Shown here one piece after another: positions 46,034 through 54,303 of a DNA stretch of 64,000 nucleotides. Position 1 is the first letter of the stretch, and every line of letters begins with the position of its first letter. The translations under genes and the position numbers were made by a program. The DNA is from Rhizobium sp. NXC14 (GTDB lineage: Bacteria; Pseudomonadota; Alphaproteobacteria; Rhizobiales; Rhizobiaceae): positions 933,001 to 997,000 of the forward strand of contig NZ_CP021030.1 in assembly GCF_002117485.1 (NCBI RefSeq). The letters are read 5' to 3'. The notes beneath the pieces are model-generated. The model was not told the origin of the DNA. It did no database searches and saw nothing but the letters and a program-made list of their open reading frames with translations.

Positions 46034-48013
46034 ATGGGAACGATTGTTGCAGCGCATGCCTACGTGAATAACGAGGTCGCCTATGTGGCCTGGGACATCG
46101 ATGCCAAGATCGACGGGTGCCTCGGGTTCGAAGTCGTCCGCGTTTATCTCGACGAACAGGGTAACGTGTCGATAAGGTCCGACGGCAGCGAGGACCGGGT
46201 GACCTGCGCCGCCTGGATCGCCTTCAAGGGGCAGCGTAATCCGCATTGGCTGCCGCAGACGACGTCGCTCTGGCCGGTGCAGAAGCTGTCCTGGCGCGAC
46301 CTGACGCTGCGCAAGCGCCGCAACGAGATGAAGCGCCGACCGGACGAGGTCCGCGTGCGCTATGAAATCCGCCCGCTCGGCGACCTGAAGCCGGGCATGC
46401 AGGCCGCGCCCGATCCGACGCCTGAGATCGTCGAAATCAACAAGCGGGATGAAAATGGCCGGCCGATCAAAAAGCTCGACGGCACCTTCGAGAAGATCGC
46501 GGTCAAGGCCTATGAGGGGCCTCCGCGGCCGCTCGGTTATCTCGGGCCGGCCGTCGCCTCCAATCCGGTGCATGTGACGCGCAAGCGTGGCCAGTTCGAG
46601 TCCACCTTCACCAACGGCATCCTCGCCGCCCAGTGGCTGCGAAACGTGCTCTTGGAAGACGGCGTCAAACAGCCGAACGAGCTGATCGACATGATCTCCA
46701 ATCCGGAAAACGGCATCCGCAAATATCTTGCCGGCGATGTCATTCCCATGCTCAAGGACTTCATGAATGCGCCTGGCCGGTTCCTTGTCGCGCTCTACGA
46801 GCTCGAGGATGAGGAACTGCTCGACCTGCTGCTTGCCAACAAGGACAAGCTCAGCCTCATCCTCGCCAATACCGGAAAGGTCGGTGACAACTGGGATGTG
46901 CGCAATGCCCATGCACGTAACGCGTTGATCGAGGCCGGCGCTGAGATTCACCACCGCATGTTCAACAATTCGAGTCAGATCGGCCACAACAAGTTCGTCG
47001 TCCATATTCCGCCTGGCGGCGCGGATCGCAGCGTCTTCACCGGCAGCACCAACTGGACGGCGACGGGCCTTGCCGGCCAATCCAACAATGCGCTGATCGT
47101 CAGGAACGATGCCGTTGCCGCGGCCTATGTCTCCTATTGGGAGCGGATGCTGGAAGACAATGCAACGCTGGAAGAGCCGGTCGAATTCGATGACGGTATG
47201 CCCGACAACCAGCAGAGCAAGGCGTTCCGTCGCTCGAACGAGACGCCGTCCATTGTGCCCACCGGCAATGGCGCTTCGGTGGAAGCATGGTTCTCGCCGA
47301 ACATGCAGAGCCGAAGGAAGCGCAAGGATACACCGCCCGACCTTCGCGAGGTCTACCGGCTGATGCGCCGCGCCGAGCATGCGGTGCTGTTTCTGGCCTT
47401 CTATCCCGGACAGTCCGGCAAGGATTGCATCGTCGGCGAGGCGATCGACATCGGCCTCAAGGATCAGAAGCTGATCGTCACCGGCGCCGTTTCCAGCCCC
47501 CAGGCCATGCCCAACTATGTCCCCAGCAAAAAGAACGATCCCGACGACGAGGACGACGATGTCCACGCCATCTCGCCGCATACGTTCGACGAGGCCAACG
47601 TCTCGATCGTCCGCGCCTCGCGCATCGACGACCGGCAACTGCTGGCGGATTTCGGCGCGGAGGAACTGACGGCCAAGAAGGTCGGCGCCATCATTCACGA
47701 CAAGGTGCTGGTGATCGATCCCTTATCGGATGACTGCGTCGTCGTCCTCGGCAGCCATAATCTCGGTTTCAAGGCCTCCTACGCCAATGATGAGAACATG
47801 CTGATCGTCAAAGGCGACCGCGCCCTTGCCGAGGCCTATGCGGTGCATATCCTCGATGTCTACGACCACTACCGGTTTCGTGCGGTCGAGGCGGAACTGA
47901 AGCGTCAAGGCAAGAAAGGCTGGTCGGGCTTCCTCAACGTCGACGACAGTTGGCTGGACGGCTACGTCAATCGCACGAAGGGGGCGCTGACGCGCTATTT
48001 CGCGGTGGGCTGA
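46034..48013 (+). CDS. Phospholipase D-like protein with two HKD motifs
   Basis: A 659-residue protein with two PLD active-site motifs: His318-Asn-Lys (GHNKFVVHIPPGG...FTGSTNWTATGLAGQSNN) and His555-Asp-Lys (IHDKVLVIDPLSDDCVVVLGSHNLGFKASYANDEN). Each is followed by the expected GSxN. The PLD catalytic pair is therefore complete. The N-terminal third (residues 1-210) is an uncharacterised domain; a Lys/Asp-rich linker (RRKRKDTPPD, KKNDPDDEDDD) separates regions. No signal peptide is seen. It could hydrolyse phospholipid or nucleic acid; effector or toxin roles are possible but no secretion neighbour is present. ATG 46034 follows GGGGGACGGG. It is divergent from dxs. Confidence 0.85.
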   Translation: MGTIVAAHAYVNNEVAYVAWDIDAKIDGCLGFEVVRVYLDEQGNVSIRSDGSEDRVTCAAWIAFKGQRNPHWLPQTTSLWPVQKLSWRDLTLRKRRNEMKRRPDEVRVRYEIRPLGDLKPGMQAAPDPTPEIVEINKRDENGRPIKKLDGTFEKIAVKAYEGPPRPLGYLGPAVASNPVHVTRKRGQFESTFTNGILAAQWLRNVLLEDGVKQPNELIDMISNPENGIRKYLAGDVIPMLKDFMNAPGRFLVALYELEDEELLDLLLANKDKLSLILANTGKVGDNWDVRNAHARNALIEAGAEIHHRMFNNSSQIGHNKFVVHIPPGGADRSVFTGSTNWTATGLAGQSNNALIVRNDAVAAAYVSYWERMLEDNATLEEPVEFDDGMPDNQQSKAFRRSNETPSIVPTGNGASVEAWFSPNMQSRRKRKDTPPDLREVYRLMRRAEHAVLFLAFYPGQSGKDCIVGEAIDIGLKDQKLIVTGAVSSPQAMPNYVPSKKNDPDDEDDDVHAISPHTFDEANVSIVRASRIDDRQLLADFGAEELTAKKVGAIIHDKVLVIDPLSDDCVVVLGSHNLGFKASYANDENMLIVKGDRALAEAYAVHILDVYDHYRFRAVEAELKRQGKKGWSGFLNVDDSWLDGYVNRTKGALTRYFAVG

Positions 48014-48046
48014 ATTCCCGAAGCTGACGGTGGCGATCCCGCGCCG

Positions 48047-48970
48047 TCATCCCTCCGGCAGAGGCACGAATTCTTCTTCGTCACCCGGCACGATATCGAA
48101 GCGGCCGGTGCGCCATTCCTCCTTGGCCTTTTCGATCCGCTCCTTCGAGGACGCCACGAAATTCCACCAGATATAGCGTTTCGAATTCAGCGCCGCGCCG
48201 CCGAAGAGCATTAGATGACAGCCGTCGCCGCCGGTTTCCAGCGTGATAGGATCGCCGGGCCGGAAGACCAGCAACTGATCGGCGGCGAAGCGATCGCCTG
48301 CGATGACCACCTCGCCCGACAGCACGTAGACGGCGCGCTCCTCATGGCCGGCGCCGAAGGGAAAGCGGACGCCCGGCTGCAGGTTGAGATCGATATAGAG
48401 CGTGTCGGAGAACGTGCCGACCGGCGATGTCATGCCTTCGAACGAACCGATGACGACCCGGCCGCGCACCCCTGATGTTTCGATCAGCGGCATGTCGGTC
48501 TTTTCCGTATGGGCGAAGGAAGGATCGATCTCCTCCTTGTCGTCGGGCAACGCGAGCCATGTCTGCAGCCCGGACATCAGCAACGGATGGCCGCGCAGAT
48601 TGTCCGGCGTGCGCTCGGAATGGACGATGCCGCGGCCGGCCGTCATCAGGTTGATGTCGCCTGGACGGATGACCTTTTCCGTGCCGAGGCTGTCGCGATG
48701 GCGGATCTCGCCGTCGAACAGATAGGTGACGGTGGAAAGGCCGATATGCGGATGCGGCTTGACGTCGAGCGCCTCATTGGGCTTCAGGATCGCCGGTCCC
48801 ATGCGGTCGAAGAAGATGAACGGCCCGACCAGCCGCCGCTGCCGCGTCGGCAGCGCGCGCCGCACCTGGAAGCCGCCGATATCGCTGCTGCGCGGAATGA
48901 TCAGGTTCTCGATCGCATCGCAGGCGAAGGCATCGCCGGGCAGGGGATCTTTACCGGGAAAGAAGGACAT
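48047..48970 (-). CDS. Pirin family protein
   Basis: A 307-residue bicupin. The pirin N-terminal cupin shows DRMGPAILKPNEALDVKPHPHIGLSTVTYLFDGEIRHRDSLG and GDINLMTAGRGIVHSE, whose His and Glu are metal ligands; the C-terminal domain has GHEERAVYVLSGEV and WWNFVASSKERIEKAKEEWRTGRF. Some pirins are quercetin dioxygenases, others redox or metabolic regulators; the role here is open. It ends 33 bases after the plus-strand PLD-like gene (convergent). Confidence 0.93.
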   Translation of the reverse strand: MSFFPGKDPLPGDAFACDAIENLIIPRSSDIGGFQVRRALPTRQRRLVGPFIFFDRMGPAILKPNEALDVKPHPHIGLSTVTYLFDGEIRHRDSLGTEKVIRPGDINLMTAGRGIVHSERTPDNLRGHPLLMSGLQTWLALPDDKEEIDPSFAHTEKTDMPLIETSGVRGRVVIGSFEGMTSPVGTFSDTLYIDLNLQPGVRFPFGAGHEERAVYVLSGEVVIAGDRFAADQLLVFRPGDPITLETGGDGCHLMLFGGAALNSKRYIWWNFVASSKERIEKAKEEWRTGRFDIVPGDEEEFVPLPEG

Positions 48971-49059
48971 GAGGGATCTCCGCTTGCAGGGACGTCGACC
49001 ACAGATAGTCCCTGCAGCGCCGCGCGTCCAACAGGATGTGCCGAAGAGGCTCCATGATG

Positions 49060-49827
49060 TCAGATTGCGGTGAAGCCGTTATCGACGAAGAGATGAGCGC
49101 CATTGACGAAGCTCGATTCATCGCTGGCGAGATAAAGGGCGGCGCGCGCCACGTCTTCCGGTTCGCCGATCCGTCCCTGCTGCGCGGCGATGGCGGCATC
49201 CGAAACATCGACGCCGAGCGCCTGCAGGTCGGCGACCTCGCGCAGCCCGTGCGGCGTGCGGATGAAACCGGGGCAGACGGCGTTGCAGCGGATGTTTCGG
49301 TCGCGGAACTCGACGGCGATGGCGCGGGCAAACATGTGCACCGCGCCCTTGGTGGTGTCGTAGAGCACTTCCATCGGGGTGGCGGCGACCGCCGAGATCG
49401 ACGAGGTGCAGACGATCGATCCGCCGCCGGCGGCGATCATCTTCGGCAGCACCGCCTTGGTCATCAGGAACATCGAGCGCACATTGACGGCGTGCAGCCA
49501 GTCCCATTCCTGAAGCGTCGTCTCCAGGAAAGGCTTGATGACGATGGTGCCGGCATGATTGAAGAGGACCGTCACCGCGCCATAGCGTTCCTCGACGCCG
49601 GCCACGGCGGCATTGACGGCGGCTTCGTCCGAGACATCGGCCGTCCAGCAGTCGGCCTCGCCGCCGGCATCACGGATTTGCTTCACGGTCTCGGCGGCCG
49701 CCTGACCATTGCGGTCGATGATCGCAACGCGCGCGCCTTCGGCCGCAAACAGCTTCGAGGCAGCACCCCCCATGCCGGTCGCGCCGCCCGAGATGATGGC
49801 GATTTTGCCCTTCAATCTGTCCGTCAT
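49060..49827 (-). CDS. Short-chain dehydrogenase/reductase (classical SDR)
   Basis: A 255-residue classical SDR of the FabG-like type: SGGATGMGG (cofactor loop), DVSDEAAV (NAD-type Asp, as in IIDRNG), NHAG, active-site Ser (CTSSISA) and YDTTK (Y-x3-K), then NAVCPGFIRTP and the C-terminal RIGEPEDVARAALYLASDESSFVNGAHLFVDNG. The IDRN Asp after beta-2 favours NAD(H) over NADP(H). The substrate is unknown. It lies 89 bases upstream of the pirin gene on the same strand and could share its transcript. Confidence 0.92.
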   Translation of the reverse strand: MTDRLKGKIAIISGGATGMGGAASKLFAAEGARVAIIDRNGQAAAETVKQIRDAGGEADCWTADVSDEAAVNAAVAGVEERYGAVTVLFNHAGTIVIKPFLETTLQEWDWLHAVNVRSMFLMTKAVLPKMIAAGGGSIVCTSSISAVAATPMEVLYDTTKGAVHMFARAIAVEFRDRNIRCNAVCPGFIRTPHGLREVADLQALGVDVSDAAIAAQQGRIGEPEDVARAALYLASDESSFVNGAHLFVDNGFTAI

Positions 49828-49914
49828 TGTTTGTCCCCTGATGGTTCCGGAAGGGGATCATAGATCGACCGGAAGCCGATCGCCAAGCGTCTTCAAGTGC
49901 CGCGTTCGCTACGC

Positions 49915-50166
49915 TCAGGCGCCGTCCAGCGGCTCGACGCCCTGTGGCCTGCCGGCGCGGTCGAGCCTGATCTTCTCGATGCGGTTCTCGGCCGCCGAAA
50001 GCAGCGTCTCGCAATGTTTCTTCAGCGCTTCGCCGCGCTCATAGATTTCGATGGATTCATCAAGCGCCACGTCGCCGCGTTCCAGCCGGGCAACGATGCT
50101 TTCGAGTTCGGCGACCGCCTTTTCGAAGGAAAGGCCTGATACTTCAGGCTTGGCGCTGTCAGTCAT
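49915..50166 (-). CDS. xseB: Exodeoxyribonuclease VII small subunit
   Basis: An 83-residue protein with the XseB signature: [55 protein letters not shown]. XseB binds XseA to form ExoVII, which degrades single-stranded DNA from both ends. xseA is not in this window. ATG 50166 follows AAGGGTTGAGA; the TTG at 50172 is less likely. It starts 2 bases after the HDAC-like gene stop, so translation is coupled. It normally precedes dxs in rhizobia, but here an SDR and a pirin gene intervene. Confidence 0.93.
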   Translation of the reverse strand: MTDSAKPEVSGLSFEKAVAELESIVARLERGDVALDESIEIYERGEALKKHCETLLSAAENRIEKIRLDRAGRPQGVEPLDGA

Positions 50167-50168
50167 TC

Positions 50169-51104
50169 TCAACCCTTCATCATTCTCAGAATATGCATGC
50201 CCGCCGATTCGGCCAGCCCTTCGAGATCATAACCGCCTTCGAGCAGGCTGACGACCCGGTTCTTCGCGTGCCGGTCGGCCAGTTCCAGAACTCTGCCCGT
50301 CGCCCAGTCGAAATCCTCACCCGTCAGATTAATCTGCGCCAGCGGATCACGGTGATGCGCGTCGAAGCCGGCGGAGATGATGATCAGATCCGGCCGGAAA
50401 TCGTCGAGCGCCGGCAGCACGCGCGATTTGAACGCTTCGCGGAAATGGTCGCTGCCGACATTCGGCGAAAGCGGCGCATTGACGATGGTATTGTGCTTGC
50501 CCTTCTCCTCCTTAGCGCCGGTGCCGGGATAGAGCGGCATCTGATGCGTCGAACAGAACAGCACCGAGGCATCGTCCCAGAAGATATCCTGGGTGCCGTT
50601 GCCGTGATGCACGTCCCAATCGACGATGGCGACGCGCTCGGCGCCGTGCCTCTTCTGCGCATGGCGGGCGGCGATCGCCGCATTGTTGAAGAAGCAGAAG
50701 CCCATCGCCGTCATCTTCTCGGCATGGTGCCCGGGCGGACGGGCGGCGACGAAGACATTGTCGGCCTGGCCGGAAAAGACGTCGTCCACCGCCGCCATCG
50801 CGCCGCCGATGCCGGTCAGCGCCGCCTGCAGGCTCTTGACGCTGGCATAGGTATCGGCTTCGAGCTGGTTGATCCGATCCTCTTCCTCGGGAATCTCCCT
50901 TATGACAGCGGCAAGATGCTCCTCCGGATGGGCAAGCAGCACCGCATCCTCGCTCGCCTGCGGCGCCTGCCGGCGCTCCAGCCGTTCGAAATTCGGATGC
51001 TCCAGCGCGACGTTGATGGCGCGGATCCGGTCCGACCGCTCGGGGTGTCCGGCGGGCGTCACATGTTCCAGGAAGATCGGGTGTTCGTAAAGACGGGTGC
51101 TCAT
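50169..51104 (-). CDS. Histone deacetylase family protein (class II-like)
   Basis: This 311-residue deacetylase has the metal and catalytic motifs [22 protein letters not shown] (His-His charge relay), [16 protein letters not shown] (Zn ligands Asp and His), [13 protein letters not shown] (third Zn Asp) and [13 protein letters not shown] (catalytic Tyr region). Bacterial members act on acetylated small molecules such as polyamines or on proteins; there are no histones here. It leads the xseB gene with 2 bases between them. The ATG at 51104 is the first in frame. Confidence 0.94.
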   Translation of the reverse strand: MSTRLYEHPIFLEHVTPAGHPERSDRIRAINVALEHPNFERLERRQAPQASEDAVLLAHPEEHLAAVIREIPEEEDRINQLEADTYASVKSLQAALTGIGGAMAAVDDVFSGQADNVFVAARPPGHHAEKMTAMGFCFFNNAAIAARHAQKRHGAERVAIVDWDVHHGNGTQDIFWDDASVLFCSTHQMPLYPGTGAKEEKGKHNTIVNAPLSPNVGSDHFREAFKSRVLPALDDFRPDLIIISAGFDAHHRDPLAQINLTGEDFDWATGRVLELADRHAKNRVVSLLEGGYDLEGLAESAGMHILRMMKG

Positions 51105-51370
51105 GGAGACACTCTATCGGCCGCTTCTATCATGTTCCACAGCAGATGGGGCATCGCCCGCCGATTTCAACAAGTGCTCCCGCGGCGCTTGCCCACGCTC
51201 GGGGACGCGAACCGTTGCTCGCAATATTTGCTCCGATCGCATCGTCATACCCGCGGCGCGCCTTCGAGAACCTGCAAGCCAGGCTCTAACGCTTTGAATC
51301 AAATCTGTTTCGATCCAATGAATTATGCAGTAATGTCGGTTTGGGGGAATGTTGTAAGGCAGTATTGTTG
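51105..51370. other. 266-bp divergent region with no recognised feature
   Basis: No RNA gene, operator or clear repeat is seen. An AACGCTTTGAATC stretch at about 51288-51300 is of a type often repeated in Rhizobium intergenic DNA. The region must carry promoters for the HDAC-like and thioesterase-like genes. Confidence 0.35.
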
Positions 51371-51772
51371 ATGAGTGAGTCAAAGCGTCCTGGGGTGACG
51401 GAAATACGCGTGCCGTTTCGCGATGTCGATATGAACGGCAAGATGTTCCTGGCTTCCTATATTTCTTACGCTGAATCCGTCATTGCGAGCTTCTGGTCGG
51501 CACGGCCCGATGTAGACGACGAACCGCTCTATAGCGCCAGCAAGATCTCCTGCATGCTTCACCGCCCGCTGCACCATGACGAGCCGGCAATCTTCACCGC
51601 CGCCATCGACAAGATCGGGGTGCGCTCCATCGGCTTTTTGGTTTCGATCGACACGGGGGAGGAGCGCGCCGCCGAGGTCGAGATCATCTGGCAGGCCCGC
51701 AACAGAGAGGACGAGCAGCCGGCCTCCCTGCCGGAGGAAACGCGCGACTGGCTGTATGGGTTTTTGGATTAG
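51371..51772 (+). CDS. Hotdog-fold thioesterase (4HBT-like)
   Basis: A 133-residue single hotdog domain: EIRVPFRDVDMNGKMFLASYISYAESVIASFW carries the D-x-D-x-NG-x pattern seen in 4-hydroxybenzoyl-CoA thioesterase-like enzymes (FRDVDMNGKMF); the rest forms the beta-sheet (HHDEPAIFTAAIDKIGVRSIGFLVSIDTG). It would hydrolyse an acyl-CoA or similar thioester; the substrate is unknown. ATG 51371 (MSESKRPG) has only a distant AAGG, so the exact start is less certain. A terminator-like hairpin follows at 51867-51893. Confidence 0.8.
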   Translation: MSESKRPGVTEIRVPFRDVDMNGKMFLASYISYAESVIASFWSARPDVDDEPLYSASKISCMLHRPLHHDEPAIFTAAIDKIGVRSIGFLVSIDTGEERAAEVEIIWQARNREDEQPASLPEETRDWLYGFLD

Positions 51773-51866
51773 GGGCGTTGCGGCAGGTAGCGATGAAGGA
51801 CGAGCGAGAGACCGGTCGGTGGGACGCCGACGACGTCGTGACGTTCATGTATGGAACACAGAGCCG

Positions 51867-51893
51867 CGCAGCTTCTGGCGCTGCGGCATTTTT
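51867..51893 (+). terminator. Terminator-like hairpin after the thioesterase gene
   Basis: CGCAGC / GCTGCG (6 bp, 7-base loop) followed by ATTTTT. It lies 95 bases after the stop codon in the 290-bp gap before matR (convergent). The remainder of 51773-52062 shows nothing else. Confidence 0.6.
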
Positions 51894-52062
51894 GGAAAGC
51901 ACTTCTCTCGGCCTGGCGCAATAAGAAAAACACTTTCTTTTCCCCGCATCGTGGAGATGAACCTCAAGAGTAAGAGCCCGGTGCTTCGGTTTTTACGCAG
52001 ATGGTTTTCTTGATCTCCGCGATGCGGCTCGGCTTTCCGCCGGCTGAAATTTGGGGCTCTCG

Positions 52063-52713
52063 TCACCTCGACGCCATGCTGGCCACCAGATCGCTGAACC
52101 TCTCGCCCTGAATGCCGACATGCGTTCGCAGCAGGCGGCGGGCGGCATCTCCATCTCCGGCAAAGATCGCGTCGACGATGGCGCAATGTTCCGAGAAGGA
52201 GGTCGACAGGCGATTGCGCACGCGCAGCTGGAGGCGGCGGTACGGCCGCAGGCGTCGATGCAGTTGCTGGCATTGCTCCTCAAGGAAATCGCTGCGGCTT
52301 GCCGCGTAGATCGCCTTATGGAATTCCTCATTGTCGTAATAATAGGCATCGCTGTCGCCGGCGCCGGCCGATTGTTCGCATCGGCTGTGGGTGGCGGTGA
52401 TCGCTTCCCGGGAGGCCTTGTCCAGCCGGCGCGCGGCGAGCGATCCCGCCAGGCCTTCGAGTTCCGCCATCACCTCGAACATCTCATAGATCCGGTGCGG
52501 CCCGGGATCTATCACGATCGCACCGCGGCGCGGGCGCATTTCGATCAGCCCGATGGCGTCAAGCTGCATCAACGCCTCGCGCACCGGCGTTCGCGAAACG
52601 CCGAACCGATTGGCAAGCACCGTTTCATCAAGCCGTTCACCGGGGGCGAACTCGTAGGAAAGTATCGCGTTTTCAATCTCATCCCGAAGCCACCGGCCGG
52701 CATTCTCTGACAT
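52063..52713 (-). CDS. matR: GntR-family regulator of malonate metabolism
   Basis: A 216-residue FadR/FCD-type regulator: winged helix with APGERLDETVLANRFGVSRTPVREALMQLDAIGLIEMRPRRGAIV (residues about 20-65) and an all-helical FCD effector domain with NEEFHKAIYAASRSDFL and FSEHCAIVDAIFAGD, carrying the usual metal-binding Asp/His set. It is divergent from matABC, exactly as in R. leguminosarum bv. trifolii, where MatR controls malonate genes. ATG 52713 has AAGGA upstream; two earlier ATGs are less well placed. A near-perfect operator lies 28 bases upstream. Confidence 0.92.
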   Translation of the reverse strand: MSENAGRWLRDEIENAILSYEFAPGERLDETVLANRFGVSRTPVREALMQLDAIGLIEMRPRRGAIVIDPGPHRIYEMFEVMAELEGLAGSLAARRLDKASREAITATHSRCEQSAGAGDSDAYYYDNEEFHKAIYAASRSDFLEEQCQQLHRRLRPYRRLQLRVRNRLSTSFSEHCAIVDAIFAGDGDAARRLLRTHVGIQGERFSDLVASMASR

Positions 52714-52741
52714 TTGTCTCGCATCCTTCATACACAAGCGC

Positions 52742-52761
52742 CATTCTTGTATACACGAATG
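52742..52761. promoter_or_regulatory. MatR operator (20-bp near-perfect palindrome)
   Basis: CATTCTTGTATACACGAATG is symmetric except at one base pair (positions 6 and 15). Its core, TCTTGTA/TACACGA, matches the operator I recall being reported for R. leguminosarum bv. trifolii MatR. It lies between divergent matR and matA, placed to control both. Confidence 0.85.
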
Positions 52762-52878
52762 TTGACGCCGTGTACGAAAGATGACACTCTACATACTACC
52801 GATGAAGCCCGGCGATGGGAAGCAGATGGTCTGAATGGCCGCACAATACGGCTGGTCTTCGGAAGAGAGGAGAATGGC

Positions 52879-54303
52879 ATGCCCGAGGCGTCTTTCTTCA
52901 CCGACATGCTGCAAAGCATCACGGATCACGGTCGCCAGCTTTTGTTTTCCGGCTCGCGCAACACACAGGCCGCCGCCAAAGCCGATCTTCAGACCCTCTG
53001 TGAAATGCTGCTGTCGAGCCGGGGCGAAGCATCCGGCATGGCCCTTGCGGCCGAGATACTTGATCGCTGGGAGGCCCTCGACAGCGAAGGCGCGCAGGCA
53101 TTCCTCCAGATGCTTCACGAAAAATTCGGGCCTGATGCGAGCAAGCTCGACCAGGCGATTGAACGCTACCGCACCGACAAGAGTTCGGCCGCCGTTATTG
53201 CGCTCCACCAGGCAGCCGAGCCGCGGCGGCAGGAGCTTCTGCGCCGGTTGAATCACGCGCCGAACGGCACCGCCACGCTCGTTCGCATGCGTCAGCAACT
53301 GCTTGCTTCCAAAGACCGATCAGAAGCCTATGACGCGCTTGATGCCGACTTCACACATCTGTTCGGCTCCTGGTTCAATCGCGGCTTCCTGACGCTGCGA
53401 CCCATCGACTGGTCGACGCCGGCAAACATCCTGGAGAAGATCATCAAATACGAGGCCGTGCATGAGATCGCCAGCTGGGAGGAGTTGCGCCGTCGCTTGG
53501 CGCCGGCCGACCGTCGATGCTTTGCCTTTTTCCACCCGCGACTGGCCGACGAGCCGCTCGTCTTCGTTGAGGTGGCGCTTACCCGATCCGTGCCGAAGGC
53601 GATCGCCGATGTGCTCGATGAGGGCAGGGAGCAGATCAATGCCGACGAGGCGACGACGGCCGTCTTCTATTCGATCTCCAACTGCCAGGATGGCCTGCGC
53701 GGGATCTCCTTCGGCAATTTCCTGATCAAGCAGGTCGTGGAAGACCTGCGCCGGGACCTGCCCGGCCTGAAGAATTTCGTCACACTGTCGCCGGTCCCGG
53801 GCCTTGCCCGTTGGCTTGCCAAGGTCCGCGCCTCGGCAGACGGTCTGGTTCTATCCGAAGCGGCCCTGAAAACGCTGGCCTTGCTCGACGATCCGAACTG
53901 GCCCGGCAAGGAGAACGGCGCGGCCGAAGTGGAGCGCGTATTGCTGCCGCTTGCGGCGCGCTACTTCCTGACCGAGCGGACGCCGAAGGGCCGTCCCGTC
54001 GATCCCGTTGCCCGCTTCCATCTCGGCAATGGCGCGCGGCTTGAACGATTGAATTTCCTCGGCGACCGCTCGCCCAAGGCTATCCAGCAGGCGCACGGTC
54101 TGATGGTCAATTACCTCTACAAGCTCGACGACATCGTCGCCAACCACGAGGCGCTGGCGCAGCGCGGCGAAGTGATCGCCTCGCCCGCCGTCAAAAACCT
54201 GCTCAGCCAGAGCGATGACGGCCGCCGCGGCGGCCATGGCCAGCAGGGCTCTCGAGCATTCGTACAACTGATGAATTCCACGCTTGGAGGAGGGCGAAAG
54301 TGA
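52879..54303 (+). CDS. matA: Malonyl-CoA decarboxylase
   Basis: This 474-residue enzyme converts malonyl-CoA to acetyl-CoA and CO2. MCD-family features include SWEELRRRLAPADRRCFAFFHPRLADEPLVFVEVAL, SISNCQDGLRGISFGNFLIKQV (catalytic Ser region, GISFGN) and NFVTLSPVPGLARWL; a C-terminal HLGNGARLERLNFLGDRSPKAIQQAHGLMVNYLY carries the conserved His/Tyr. GAGGAG precedes ATG 52879; the open frame extends far upstream but without family sequence. It is the first gene of the malonate operon, overlapping matB by four bases (GTGA). Confidence 0.95.
   Translation: MPEASFFTDMLQSITDHGRQLLFSGSRNTQAAAKADLQTLCEMLLSSRGEASGMALAAEILDRWEALDSEGAQAFLQMLHEKFGPDASKLDQAIERYRTDKSSAAVIALHQAAEPRRQELLRRLNHAPNGTATLVRMRQQLLASKDRSEAYDALDADFTHLFGSWFNRGFLTLRPIDWSTPANILEKIIKYEAVHEIASWEELRRRLAPADRRCFAFFHPRLADEPLVFVEVALTRSVPKAIADVLDEGREQINADEATTAVFYSISNCQDGLRGISFGNFLIKQVVEDLRRDLPGLKNFVTLSPVPGLARWLAKVRASADGLVLSEAALKTLALLDDPNWPGKENGAAEVERVLLPLAARYFLTERTPKGRPVDPVARFHLGNGARLERLNFLGDRSPKAIQQAHGLMVNYLYKLDDIVANHEALAQRGEVIASPAVKNLLSQSDDGRRGGHGQQGSRAFVQLMNSTLGGGRK

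Noticed and set aside
46034..48013. Defence-system or type VI secretion effector locus around the PLD-like gene
   Set aside because: No immunity gene, VgrG/PAAR, Hcp or defence partner is adjacent. The neighbours are dxs and a pirin, so only the individual protein is reported as interesting.
51105..51370. tRNA or other structured RNA
   Set aside because: I looked for a cloverleaf with a TTCGA-type arm and CCA-compatible acceptor, and none was consistent. No tRNA or rRNA gene was recognised anywhere in the window.
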